Below the pieces are notes generated by a model. That model saw only the letters and a program-made list of their open reading frames with translations, did not search any database and was not told the origin of the DNA. A DNA stretch of 64,000 nt from Sympetrum striolatum (Eukaryota; Arthropoda; Insecta; Odonata; Libellulidae), in the NCBI GenBank assembly GCA_947579665.1, contig OX388345.1, positions 36,485,849 through 36,549,848 of the forward strand, written 5' to 3'. Numbering within the stretch: position 1 is the stretch's first letter; every line of letters begins with the position of its first letter. Of this stretch, positions 46,801 to 58,561 are shown one piece after another. Position numbers and translations under genes: made by a program.

Positions 46801-47950
46801 ACATTTACTGCATTACAATCACTATAATATATATTGAAATTTATAACGTTACTATGTCTCTTAAAACCATGAACCTATAATTTCAAATTCATTCCTTATT
46901 TTCCAAGAGAAACTGATTGCCTGTTTCTTCGCCTGATCTCTGCTAAATATTGTTAACTCACTCCTTTTGTACTATTGTGTAGTAGTGTTCGGAATTTATT
47001 TACCCTTGTAATTATGACTTAATATTAAATGCTATGGTCAGTAATTTTAGCGCATGATAAATAATTATAATAAATCAGTATTGATATTGATTGAAATACA
47101 CATAGAAAAAGTCTGAATGAGAACGTAAATGTATTTAAAATTTTTGTTATCATCACCGATGTTTCACATAATTAGTTAGCTTTTATGAGGGAATTTGAAT
47201 AAAATCAAGTGAAAAACATATTCAATAGCATATTAACGGAGGACATTTTTTACAATTATTTACCTTTTCTGTAGGAAAATATACGTTTATCGCTGCTCTG
47301 AAGAAGTATTAGAGCTATTTGTTAGTTGGTGTTATTATTTGAGAATATTAATTCTATTTTTATTATAGAATACGCAGGTAAACAAAGCATACAATACATA
47401 GAGGATGTGGCCAAAAGATTCTGTATAAACGTCCATGATCTACGTAGCCTTCACTGGGAAAATCGGGACCTTGAGTGAGGCTTTTTATATTCCGTATTGG
47501 CCTGCGTCTGACGCGAGTAGTCTTTCATTCCCAAGTGATTTGGACGAGGCGAATGCAGACCACGCACTGCTTTTGATGTTGTTTTTTACAGTCTATAAAA
47601 TTCGAAGTTCCTACAAAAGGCGTTAAAGGCTCCACCGTCCACAAACGCTAAATGTATTCTCCGATGGATACCGATTTTATTTTTGCTGCCAATCTCTCAT
47701 AAAATCAGATGGTTACTCCTTTTAGCTCAGATTTTGCACTTAATTTTCAAAAATAGATAATAGACATAATATTTAAGGTTATTGTTAGTTATATTTCCCG
47801 GTGCTTGAACCGTCTTCGCTGGAACTAGCCCATTTTCTTCCGTGATTGAAATTCTGAATATTTCTTACGCAATTCTTTGTTTATTTTTGTCTCTGAATTA
47901 GTCTTTGCTTTATTATCTGTGTTTTCATGTTCATTATTCAGCTATTAATA
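46800..47950. other. no gene seen
   Basis: AT-rich. The 47,435-47,626 frame is not recognised. Confidence 0.4.
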
Positions 47951-47954
47951 TCGG

Positions 47955-48187
47955 TTGGTTTCCGCAGGTTTTTCGCATTCTCTCTCCCCTAGCCCGTGTT
48001 TCCTACAGTGAATAATTTTTCCTGAGGGTATCAGGTTTTTATCCCAATTTATTATATTATTTTTTCTCGAAGTATCACTTTAATACTAATTATTGCAGAA
48101 AATATAACGTTGAGTTAAATAATATAGGAAAGCTTTAGTCTCAATCTCGCCCTTATAAAGACGTTTATTAACATAATCATCATAAGA
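47955..48187 (+). repeat. interspersed repeat, (TTA)n-tail family, copy 3
   Basis: GGTTTCCGCAGGTTTTTCGC, TCCTACAGTGAATAATTTTT and TTTAGTCTCAATCTCGCCC, then AAAGACGTTTATTAACATAA. Same order as copies 1 and 2 but more diverged, and the TTA tract has decayed. Confidence 0.65.
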
Positions 48188-48189
48188 AG

Positions 48190-48895
48190 CGTAAAGTTGA
48201 AAAGTTATCTCCATTAATGTTATCAAAACATCTTTTCAACCCATCGCACAGTGGTCCGAAATCGAAAAAAGCCGGACAAAAGTCCAAAATTGCTTTTTTT
48301 TAAGATACAAACTTGAAACTCTGCATATATACAAACAAATGATTGTTGATTATGGAACGGTAAGTCATTTTTCATAAATCTTATGCGTTACATAGATACG
48401 GAGGCTCAAACATGACTAAATTTCCAAAAACACCTCCGATATTATTTTTCTTCAAAAATCTTAAAAGGTAAGCTAATGGTGGACTTGTGAAATGAATTTA
48501 TTGGAATAAAAAACATTATATTCGATCAAAATGGTAATTTATCTATACTATCCATCAATTTCAAGGATATTGGTCAATATTTGTGTGGTATTTCATCACA
48601 AAATGGCGGACGCTTGTTTTTAGATAAATTTTGACATAAAGTAGTCGATATCTTTTGTTTAAAAAATATGTGCAGCGGGAAATTACATCAGAGTATTGGG
48701 TGAAGACATTGTAAGAATATACAGTAGAGATCTTGTATGAACGTTAGCGACCACGAAAATAAACGCGATTTTTCTTTCGCGCTGCATGATCCGGGACCGC
48801 GCTGCTGGGCCAGGAAGTACGGCGGCTTCGTTGGATTGTTTTAGTTCTTTGGGCCAAAACTCTTTAAAATCGCTGTTTTTAAGCTTAGTATGCAG
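48190..48895. other. no gene seen
   Basis: AT-rich. A CpG-containing patch at 48,770-48,830 has no assignable function. Confidence 0.35.
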
Positions 48896-48924
48896 TCACT
48901 ATCACTGTCACTGTTCATAAATAT

Positions 48925-49125
48925 GTGGGTCAAATGTTAAGGAGAGAGGGGTCGATGAAGACTGTATTTGAGGGCAGGATTCAGAGGAAAAAACAGAGAA
49001 GACAGAGACAAAAGATGTTAAATAATATGAGGGGTGGGATTAACTATAAAGAAATGAAGGAGATGGCGCTTAATAGGGATTTAATGACAAATTTCAGGTG
49101 CAAAGCCTATGAGAAAATGGCCTAG
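48925..49125 (+). pseudogene. LINE reverse transcriptase C-terminal fragment
   Basis: The frame MLRREGSMKTVFEGRIQRKK followed by RRQRQKMLNNMRGG and YKEMKEMALNRDLM has the pattern of the extreme C-terminus of many LINE polyproteins. There a basic stretch (EG(K/R)I.GKRGRGR.R) is followed by a helix (Y.EMK..A.(N/D)R). The expected Trp in the last motif (R..W) is replaced by Met-Thr. Only ~60 codons survive, and the RT core is absent. It stops at TAG 49,123. The frame is intact, but the fragment cannot encode a functional enzyme. Confidence 0.65.
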
Positions 49126-49129
49126 CGCA

Positions 49130-50345
49130 TCATACAAATACTTTCATACAGTATATATCCTGAATAGAAATGCTTTTATGGTGTTTGTTTTCCTAACTTT
49201 CTTTATTAAACCGTGGTAAAGATTTATAATAACAATATCGGGCTTATCTACCAAGAAATGAAATGCGACGAATAAAATTAAAATGTATAAAGTTAATTCA
49301 ATATCTTTGTTTACAAGGAAGTGATTTAATTAGGAGCAAAAAGTGAGATAAACATCGGAAGGAAAGCCGTGCATCGTCCAAACCCGTTGCGAAACATCAG
49401 TTGCATGTTGATATAAGAGGACGGAAACGCGGATGTTTACCGCAGAGAAAGCTTTGCAATTCCAAAGTATCAAAAGATCCTTTCACGCGAAAATTTCCAC
49501 ATGCCCCAGTCCACGTGCTTATTTCCGTTCCTGACATTGAAGACTCCCCTTACGTACTCTCGGTGGCTTAAAAAGAGCACACATTGCGAAAGGTAACACT
49601 CCTCGAAAGAACATTTTCTTCGTATTTAATGCACTCGCACCGCTGGTCCCATTTGCTGGCGTGGCCGTACAAAATTCCATAACAAACGGAACCGTGTTTT
49701 CCTCGGGTTCTTATTCGGGTAGAGAGATCACAGCTGCTCGCTAGATACGCGAGAGTATTCTGAGACGGTTTACTCCGGAGCCTGCTTAATACAGCAGTAA
49801 GGCAGCTTCGAAATGATATTTCCTGGTCTTATCACCCCATCAAAAATGAAATCTAGCTCTGCTTAATGCGGTTTACCGTAACTCTCCGAACTAACTTCCC
49901 CAATTTCATCTCATTGTCAGTCAATTCTTTTAAGTCTCTTCTATATAAGAGATCTATATGGAAATAAATGTGACAACTGAGATAAATAAAGGAATGACAT
50001 CGAAAGATAGAAAAATTGATATGATATAAGAGAAGTACTACCAAATAATAAATACAGAAAACAATTGCAGTAATCTCAATGGTATTCGATTTGAGAATCT
50101 AATTATAATCATTAGCATTTATCTTTGTTCAACCTAACATCAATAAGCTTCTCTATAAGTTAACCCTAAAGAAAGAGGAAGAGCTAGCAGTGGAAGAGAT
50201 TTAAATTGTAAACAAATGAAAAGTTAAGCTAATAAGTTGTGTTTTATTTATTATTATTATACTCATTTCTATGAAATGAATATTCATTAAAGAAGTTACC
50301 CTTTATCTCATACCCTGTTCTAAGAATTCTTTGAATCTAATATAT
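49130..50345. other. no gene seen
   Basis: Mixed composition, GC-richer at 49,370-49,800. No motif recognised. Confidence 0.4.
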
Positions 50346-50362
50346 AATCATATACTTCAGTG

Positions 50363-50561
50363 TAAAGAAAGAAATATTGGAACACGGCTGTAAACGAATT
50401 AGAGGTTTAAAATCTCCAAAATCCGTCTTTGACGGCGTTCCTCCTCTTATTTCCCGGTAGTCGGATAAAGCAAGAAGTATTCCTATCTTGCTTTTTCGGA
50501 CTACCGGGAAGTACGAGGAGAAACGCCGACAAAGACGGTTTTTGGAGATTTTAAACCTCTA
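50363..50561 (+). mobile_element. foldback element, TAAAGAAAG family, 13-bp TSD
   Basis: Flanked by ATATACTTCAGTG (50,350-50,362 and 50,562-50,574). Head TAAAGAAAGAAATATTGG and AACACGGCTG, then arms AGAGGTTTAAAATCTCC, CGTCTTTGACGGCGTTCC and CCGGTAGTCGG, mirrored to AACCTCTAAT at the end. The copy is the most symmetric of the three, with arms of about 75 bp. Confidence 0.87.
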
Positions 50562-50579
50562 ATATACTTCAGTGATGAT

Positions 50580-53500
50580 ATTTTGAGCAGTTTTTTAGTG
50601 TGGAGGTGAATTAAGCTCAGAAGAGCTGGATTAACTGTGTGCAATTATTTTTGTATGTTTACGGAACTAGATATTACCAGCAAGAGAAAATAATAGCACG
50701 TTTAATCTACTGAAATAATTATGCAACCCGGAATAGGTAACCTTTCCTGTATATAAATTAAATATGTAAGGGGAGAAATCTATTTCAAGAAACAATATCA
50801 AAATGCCTTGCTTAACACATGTTTACGTATTTTAATTTCTCAGTATTAAATTAAGCTGTGAGATTAACTTTAATCGACGAGTTTTTACGGAATGGGTCGT
50901 GAAAGGACATCCATCAACCGGAAAAGAAGGCATCTGTTTCGGTTAAAAAACTTCAGTTATCTAGTCTTCCCTTTAAATAACCATCCATCCGACTTTCATT
51001 GCGGCTTCTGCCAAATCGGAAGAAACACTACCCGAACGAAAAGAAACGGCCAATTCGTTTAAATTCGACAGCGGCCAAAGAATGAGTTGCAAATTGTTTG
51101 GGAAAATCGAACGGGAGCGAAAACTGTCAGAACGTGGAAAAACAAATCTCGGGTGAAAAAGTTCCTCCGAATCGAGGAATAGGCAAAGAACACGGACGTC
51201 TTTTTCATGGGACTCCTCAAAATCCGGAATCGCTCACTGCCGAAGCTGGCAAGCATCCAAAATGGATACGGAAGGGGCTTGGAAAGAAGGGGAGAGAGGG
51301 CTGCTATCGGGGAATGGCGGGGGAGAGGCTAAAAGGCACATCGAACGTTCTCGATATCTCCTTTATTTCCTTCAAAATTTACTTCTCCGGTAAAAAAAGT
51401 GTCGCGAGGTCACGGCGAAGGTTTCGAATGGGATAATTGATCACTTCTAATGGGAGTTTCCGACCAGGGGGTGACCTCCTTATTGTCAGGAAGTAAAGTA
51501 CGGTAGATGAACGATTGGTGGCGATTAATTATTTCATAATGCCAAAATATTGAGAGAGCTCTATCGGTTGAGGGGTGATCAAAAAGGAAATAAATACCTC
51601 GTAGGTCGTATTGCTTCTGTCGATTTCAAATAGAGTTGGAATGCTCTCTCTGGGGAATGCCTTTCTCCAAGTATTTTCCCATGAATCGTATGTGTGCACT
51701 GACGATATTAATCTCTTTGCATTGATTTGGTTTATCATTAGTGTTGTCAAAATCGCAATTGTTGAATTCACCAATGTATACGCTATTTGGCGTAGACAAT
51801 ATTTGAGATGATATGTTATACGTATCCACCAAACTCCTAACAAGAATGAAATTTTTATGTTTCTTTTTTAGCCGATTTGGTTTTAAATAAAAAGAAAAGG
51901 GTCCCTAATAATATAAATTAATTAATTTACGTTATTCATCCAAATTTTAATCGATTTAAGGGTTAGTTAATTAGGGTATTGGAGATAAAAACATCATCAT
52001 TAATTGCGCATAAACTTGAGTAGCTTCTTAAAAACTCACGATGAATGAGATATAAAATGTTTAATTGTAAATAGTCTTTTTTAAACACTTAAATAAGCAG
52101 TAGCTATTCTTCAAGGATGTTTGATACAAAATCGCTTCTTAGGCGTCACAAGCCCAGCAATATTAACTTCTCTATTCCTTACGCAATTTAGGAAGCAACT
52201 TTTATAAAATATTATTTCGATTATTAGTATTTCATTAAAATATTTTCCGGCCAATAGTACACTCTCGTATATTAATAACAATTTCATGATCGGTTTGAAC
52301 GATAATTATTCTTATCGCCAAAATGTGTAATTCATTTGTACACACCCCTTTTGCTTCTGATTAAATCAATTCGAATATCAATACCATAATCATGAACATG
52401 TTAGTTCACAACCATTATATAAAATAACTAGAAATCGAAAGCTAAAATTTAGTCTGATCAAACATAACACTATGAGAATCAGGCCCGAGATCCTAAGTAG
52501 CACTAATGAAGTTAGAAAAAGTTACGTACAAATATAGATTATAAAAGAATTTGACTACCTATATAAAATTTGTAGCAGAAAAATGATGAAGATAATGGCA
52601 AGTATCGAAGGAAGAGAACGCTAGAAGAGAAAACTTGACGAAAGAACGGTAGAGCGTAGAAATCTATCTGGTTTGACTAGTTGAGTTCTTAAAAATTACT
52701 CAATTCTCCGCGTAGCCTGAGTTTGAATGAATCTATAAGAAAAGATCACTGGAAAACATTGAGGTCAGGTTGATAAGGCGATACCTCTTAAAGCCATATG
52801 CATTTTCGCTCTGTATTTGTTAACCAATGCTCCGCGCAGGATACCACCCTTTAGTCATATTCTGTGAAGGAATTCTCGTTTTAAGTGGTTCATACATGTG
52901 ACCCCGACCGTATTCAAGTATGGTCTCGGAGGAAAAAGCGATGAGCAAGGGATTTCAGAAACCATCTCGAAGATCTCGGCCGCAAATACCTCTTATCCCT
53001 GACCTCGTTAGATTCAGGATCGCGACTTAAATATTCACCTGTTATAGCGTTCATTGTATTTAATACGAAATTTGAAACGGGGGCTTACGTTTAAATGGAA
53101 AATACGACTGGAGTCATTTGAAGTACAATTAAACAATGGATAACATACAAGTTGTGTTAGGTTTGTAGTAAGAAGGAGCTAGGCAATGATAGGCTTGATA
53201 GGAATAACGAACCTTTAGCTCGCGTGCTTCAAGTGACACTAGAAATAGTTTCTCCACTACTCTAACTGAAACTGTCTTTCAGTTAATATTGTACTCTTCT
53301 CAGTAAAGGTTTTTTTATCCTTATCATAGGGTGCGATTGAGGAAATTTTGATGAAACGGAAGCTTAAATTAGTAGGCAACTTAAAAATCCTATTTAAGAA
53401 TGAATGGATCTAGGAATTATTCTCTGAAAGAAGATTTAGTTTAGTTAATTCACTATGGAGAAAACCTCTAAATATCTCAAGCTGGAATTAATCGTGTGTT

Positions 53501-54045
53501 CACTCCAGAGCTATTTATTTTATTCATTCCCAAATGGGAACTTCGAATAGTAGAAATATTTCGAAATGGAACATTAAGAATAACTATACGAAATTTTCAA
53601 CGATTTAAATTTTGAATTAATAATTTTATACTATCTCTACAAATATACTAATGGACCATTCACCTTTCAATCTCATTGAAATGAAACGAATTAAGAATCA
53701 GTTCTTCATCTTGGTTTTGCCTTTCTAATTTCAATAGATTTTAAGAAAATTATATCCAATGGAAACTACATTATTCCATGACTCATATTCTTACACTATG
53801 TATCTTATAAATACAGTGTGATAAAGTGATTTCTGAGGTGTATTTAGTTTCAAATATGAATGGTTTCCCAGAGACGTAGTAACTTATTCTCGCATAGAGT
53901 ACGTTCGTAAAGAGCTGAATAAAAATCATCCTGTTTAAATGAGTATAATAGAGTCAAAAGAAAGTAGAAGTAAGGCGATAAATAACTACAGGAGTGGAGT
54001 ATCAAGTTAAAGTAAAAGAGGAGCATGGCGTCATTAAAAAGGATA
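50580..54045. other. no gene seen
   Basis: Mostly AT-rich. A 112-codon plus-strand frame at 51,098-51,436 overlaps a 65-codon minus-strand frame. Neither has a domain, and overlapping frames at 51,529-51,843 are similar. Confidence 0.4.
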
Positions 54046-54053
54046 AACCTTGA

Positions 54054-54548
54054 ATGGAGAAATGTGGCAAAGGGAGTGGAGGGGGAGGACCAAATTACCA
54101 GATGCGCCTCCGTGAGCACTCTCCCGGCGCCAACTCCCGCAGAAAAAGGATTTTATGTGCCGGACTCAGGAACCGATTCCAGAATCAACCTGACTTCTTT
54201 GGCTCAGATAAAGACTCCCTCTTGTTGCGGTTTTATTTCCCTTTGGAGGAAGGGCAAGGTCGTTTGAAGGGAATGGGGAGTCGGTGCGGTTCCTTGGGTA
54301 GCGGTAGGGGGCCATATCCCGGTGCACGCGTGGTGGCAATGAGTTACGACTCTGTTCCCGTGCGGTGTGTTTTGGTAGGAACGTGCCATCTCTGGGGAGC
54401 GTTTAGGAAGGGATTGGAGGCGGGAGATGTTGGGAAATTCCGGAGGAGAGGGGAGAATTGTAAGGAAAGAGTAATGCGATTAAGGTATACATTCGAGGGG
54501 ACTCTCTTCTTTGAATCTACGGTTCGCCTAAGTATGGAATATGATTGA
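54054..54548 (+). other. longest open frame in window, unassigned
   Basis: A 164-codon frame in a GC-richer island. The translation is rich in Gly and Arg (GMGSRCGSLGSGRGPYPG) and has no recognisable domain, signal peptide or membrane segment. Overlapping frames run on the same strand (54,025-54,267) and the opposite one (54,389-54,204). I found no convincing flanking splice sites. The length could arise by chance in GC-rich DNA with few stop codons. Confidence 0.2.
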
Positions 54549-54549
54549 A

Positions 54550-55210
54550 GATGAAGGCTTATTTGATTCTGAAAATATTACGGCGCAAAAGGGACCTGTT
54601 TTGCGTGAAACTGAAAGCTTTCTTTTTCGTTCATCTTATTTTTCGCTTTCTGAAAATACGGTTCAATATCCAGGAATGGATTTTTTCTGAAATATCGAAA
54701 CTGTTTCCATGTTTGAACGAAAGACGTGATAAATTTTCATAAAAGAAGGAATAACTATTGCCATTGCTATTGGAAATGCCTTTATGTAAGGGTAGCTGAC
54801 TATTTATTTTTAAATGTGATACGTTCTACAACAGCATAATTCGTGTAAAATTATTCCTAGAGATGTTTTGATATAAGAAGATCTTGTAAATAAAATTTTT
54901 CGTTAATGAGAGTATGCTTGCTTTTATATTTTTATCTGTGATTTAATTTCGTGGGACAAATGGGCTAGCTCAATGTAGTCCCGTAAAAAGCGAGAATACT
55001 GGCTTTACTGACACTTGGAAACTAGTGAATTTAAAAATGCTTGTGTAAACTTAGCTGTTTATACATTTAAAATTGCTGACTTTATGAACTTAAATATATT
55101 TAAAATACAAAATACCGAATTATCTTCTTTGTCGATTAAAATCCAGCCATAAATGCAAAGTTAACCTAAGGATTTTGGGGGAAATTTTCCCTCATAATGT
55201 TTACATTTTT
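54550..55210. other. no gene seen
   Basis: AT-rich, no features. Confidence 0.4.
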
Positions 55211-55215
55211 CCGTG

Positions 55216-55262
55216 TTAACCCGCCGTTACTCGCGCGGGGTGTTTCTACACCCCAGCCGTTT
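55216..55262 (+). mobile_element. piggyBac-like terminus candidate
   Basis: TTAA followed directly by CCCGCCGTTACTCGCGCGGG, then a GGGGTGTTTCTACACCCC hairpin. TTAA is the piggyBac target and its ends start with CC(C/T). No inverted partner ending GGG-TTAA was found to the right, so this would be a solo or truncated end. Confidence 0.3.
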
Positions 55263-55264
55263 TC

Positions 55265-56280
55265 AATCAGCATCTATTTTTTAACACTTAAGTTTATTGA
55301 CCCCATCTTGCCAGTAGCTTCATTTTTTTATGTTCCCGACCTTTTCTGCAAAAATCGTGATTTTCTTGCCATTTCTTGTAGAGATATGACGCTTTTCATT
55401 TGATAATACTCCTATTTTTGGTTAATTTTCCGAAGTTCATGTTTTATTGATTCTTTTACGGGTTATTATTAGAAGTTTTATGTTTTTATGCGTGTGTTCC
55501 ATGATCAATGATCACTAAGTAAATGTTATAATTCATGAATGTTATTGGTAAGTACGTTGATGTAATTTTATCTCACTTGTAATCTCTAATAATCCCTCTC
55601 ACTATTTAACTCTGCAAAGCTTTCCAAGGCGAGGTTTCAGTTCTCAGGCCAGTTACAGAATTTGAGATAAGATTAATTAGAAATTAAAATATAAGGAATT
55701 TATTTGTTGTATTTGTTATTTTGAATAAATGAAATATTACGGGGCGGACACCGTTGTCCCCTGTGGCAATGGAGCGTCGCCCTCAGCGCAAATGAAGACT
55801 TCTGAGAAAGAGCGGCCTTGTTTATTGCCTCCTAATGTTTGTTCTGAGGGCACGTAAGTCTTTATTTTACGAGACATAACAATGAGGATTGGTTTCTTCG
55901 GTCGCATGGCTAAAATAATTGTCGATTGACCGCGAAACTCGGTACCCCAAGACCGGGGTGGAAAGATTTGGTATCTCATTCTATTTTGGAAAACGTGCTT
56001 TGGAAGCGTGGAAAACGGCTTCTAAGTTATATGTGCCTAAGTTTGCAATAAGTCTAAAAGTGAAAAGGGAGAGAATTATGAACATTCATAAAGGTTTCAT
56101 TCTACTCTTGGTATTGTTATTCCATCCGCTACGAGTATAGACGAGTAGTGAAACGAATTATTTAATTGGCATCTTAGAATTATTTCTTGATTTTTTCGGA
56201 GGAAAAAAAGTAATGATATTCGATTGGCTCAAACAATTTACATTCTGAGAAGATATGAAGAAGACAAAGTATGCCGATAG
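55265..56280. other. no gene seen
   Basis: AT-rich with a mixed patch at 55,740-55,970; unsupported short frames only. Confidence 0.4.
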
Positions 56281-56284
56281 ATGC

Positions 56285-56360
56285 CCCAAAATAGTCTGCT
56301 GAAGCCTGAAATCGAACCGGGATCTTCCACTTGCCGGGCGGTTGCCTTAGAAAATTCTGC
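56285..56360 (-). repeat. tRNA-like SINE head, left of inverted pair
   Basis: On the minus strand AAGGCAACCGCCCGGCAAGT, then GGAAGATCCCGGTTCGATTT with a B-box-like core. It is the inverted counterpart of 56,435-56,505. Confidence 0.55.
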
Positions 56361-56419
56361 TACTATGACAGCAAACTGCCTCCCTTAATAGCATCAGATA
56401 TCGGAGGCCAGGATGCGCT

Positions 56420-56520
56420 GTCGTTGTAGCTGTATTAACTAAAGCAACCGCCCGGAAAGTGGGAGATCAAGGTTTGATTTCCGGCTCCGGAAGAGCATTT
56501 AGGGGAAGACAAAAGTTTGG
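56420..56520 (+). repeat. tRNA-like SINE head, right of inverted pair
   Basis: AAAGCAACCGCCCGGAAAGT, then GGGAGATCAAGGTTTGATTT, CCGGCTCCGG and AGCATTTAGGGG. It mirrors the minus-strand copy across about 75 bp of unique sequence. Confidence 0.55.
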
Positions 56521-56524
56521 AAAG

Positions 56525-58305
56525 AATTACGGCCATGTTCTAACACCACGACGGTCTAAATATTAAAAAACGAGTATTATAAATGACTCAACATAGATTT
56601 TTATTTCATGGAAAATTATAAAATATCAAAATGGGCATTATAAAGTAATGTGCCCATATGGCGTCCCTGCTCCTAATATCGTCCCCTAGAGTATTTTAAG
56701 TAGGTGGTGTAATTTGTCGGGCGACCATCAGGAACTGTTACTTGCGACGCCATACTAGGCTAGTAATGTGTCATATCATAAAATGCATAAAATTCTTTTG
56801 AAAATATACTTAAAATGAGTTATATACATTGTAAAATAAAATTATTGTATGGCCCGAAGTGCCGATTAAGAGAAAAAAATGGTTCTGATAATCATAAGAA
56901 AGGAGTTTTTATTGGAGAAAAGACATTAGGAACACTTTTTTTGGATTTTCACTCTCTTTTACCTCTTATTTTTTCTGCTTTTATAACAATAAATCTAAAA
57001 ACCAACTTCTGTCCCTAAAACTAAATAGTTTTGTCTAAACATAGGTATTTTTGTTTTTGGAAATTATTTGTGTCGCCTGAGTTATAGGCAAATTCCCTCA
57101 TGGGGACGATAATTGGGCCCCTTACCTTAAATGAGTCACATAAATTTGCATTTGATGTGTTAGATACAGTATGGATCCGAAGAAAGACGTCCAGCGTAAC
57201 TTAGTTGCAGAATCATTAGCTTACTATCCGGATTCGTTTAGGTGACTAGGGAGGAAAATAAAGCTTCCAAACCTGGCTCGACGTCAAGTACGTCCCTTTT
57301 AAGTGTTCCGTTTAATAAGATTTACTCATCCTCTTTTATAGCGCGGGAAGGAGCCGTCCTTTTTTATTTTTACGACGCCCCGAGGCACGATGCGCCCGTG
57401 ATTTCGGGATCTCACGGAATTGGCGACATACAGAAATGGCCCTCGGAGGCGATGTGTTCGCCATTTACGATTTTATCGCCGCCCCCGTTTATTTTACGTC
57501 TCTATTATTTTTTACGGTCGTTAGAACCTGCTTTAATTTTAAGTTGACGAAGGCACTAGGGTCCAATTAGTACGAGGGCGAAGTTAGTCTACTTGGCGAA
57601 CAGGTGATGCCTACGAGAGTTGTATTATAGCTTATCAAAATGAATAGGAAACGTGTGGCCAACTTCGGTATATAAATCTCGCAATCATTCGAATCATTTC
57701 TAAGTGTGGTAGTTTTTATCTCCTCCAGATGTACTGTGGGAATAATGTCAATGGTCTTGTTAAATTTTACACGACCTGTTTTCAGGTTTTATATCTTCCG
57801 ATATATTGACGCTTTGTCAAGGTATTCAGTGTAGTCTTCACTGAAGACTCTTCAGCACTCTTTTTCTTAGTAAATATCAATTTTGAACAATATTACAAAA
57901 CAAAATCGCATTATACAAGATTGAATTTTTTTGCGTCCTTGTTTTGGGAGGTGTTGTAGTTATAAGATTTTTGGTATTCATTTATTATTTAATTATATTC
58001 AGCAATTTCATAAAATTTAGTAAAATCTTATTTGATTTAACTAACTACATACTACTATTAGATCAATTAAGTAAACTTAATTCATCTTGATGTACGGACA
58101 TTTCAGTATTGGATCCAGAAAGAGTTAAATTTTCTTCGTCTAGGTAATAATATCTTCTAACAATCATATTGCGACCTCATCTATTATATATAGCTTATTC
58201 TCCTGATATACCTATACCCCAATATGGGATAGTACATATTCTAACCTTGTTCCACAAGTGCCATTTACTATAAATTTTTACGACGCACTGGCAATAGTGT
58301 GTAAC
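56525..58305. other. no gene seen
   Basis: AT-rich, with a GC-richer patch at 57,260-57,560 holding a 101-codon frame without a recognised domain. Confidence 0.4.
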
Positions 58306-58309
58306 CGCC

Positions 58310-58370
58310 AGAAAAATTCAGACCGGACCTTACTATCGTGGGTTCGATGCCAGAAGGCTCCATAGTCCCG
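58310..58370 (+). repeat. SINE-like fragment
   Basis: ACTATCGTGGGTTCGATGCC contains a B box; the A-box side is weak. It directly precedes the 58.38-kb repeat. Confidence 0.3.
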
Positions 58371-58502
58371 ATTTTTACTTTCTCCATATACGAAGTATAG
58401 AGAAAGTATTGTTTTCATGAAAAAATTCGACTTCGAGATTTCAACGGAAATACATGTTTTGGGGTCCCTAGAATACGTTTTGACCATTTTCGGAATGATG
58501 TC

Positions 58503-58505
58503 TGT

Positions 58506-58558
<53 letters not shown>
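58503..58558. repeat. (TG)n microsatellite
   Basis: About 27 TG dinucleotides with one TA interruption. The Cys-Val and His-Thr frames across it (58,278-58,617) are artefacts. Confidence 0.97.
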
Positions 58559-58559
<1 letters not shown>

Positions 58560-58561
58560 TA

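Noticed and set aside
51098..51436. 112-residue plus-strand protein
   Set aside because: No domain, an overlapping minus-strand frame, and no splice or promoter context.
57242..57547. 101-residue plus-strand protein
   Set aside because: No recognised motif; it lies in a modestly GC-rich patch where such lengths occur by chance.
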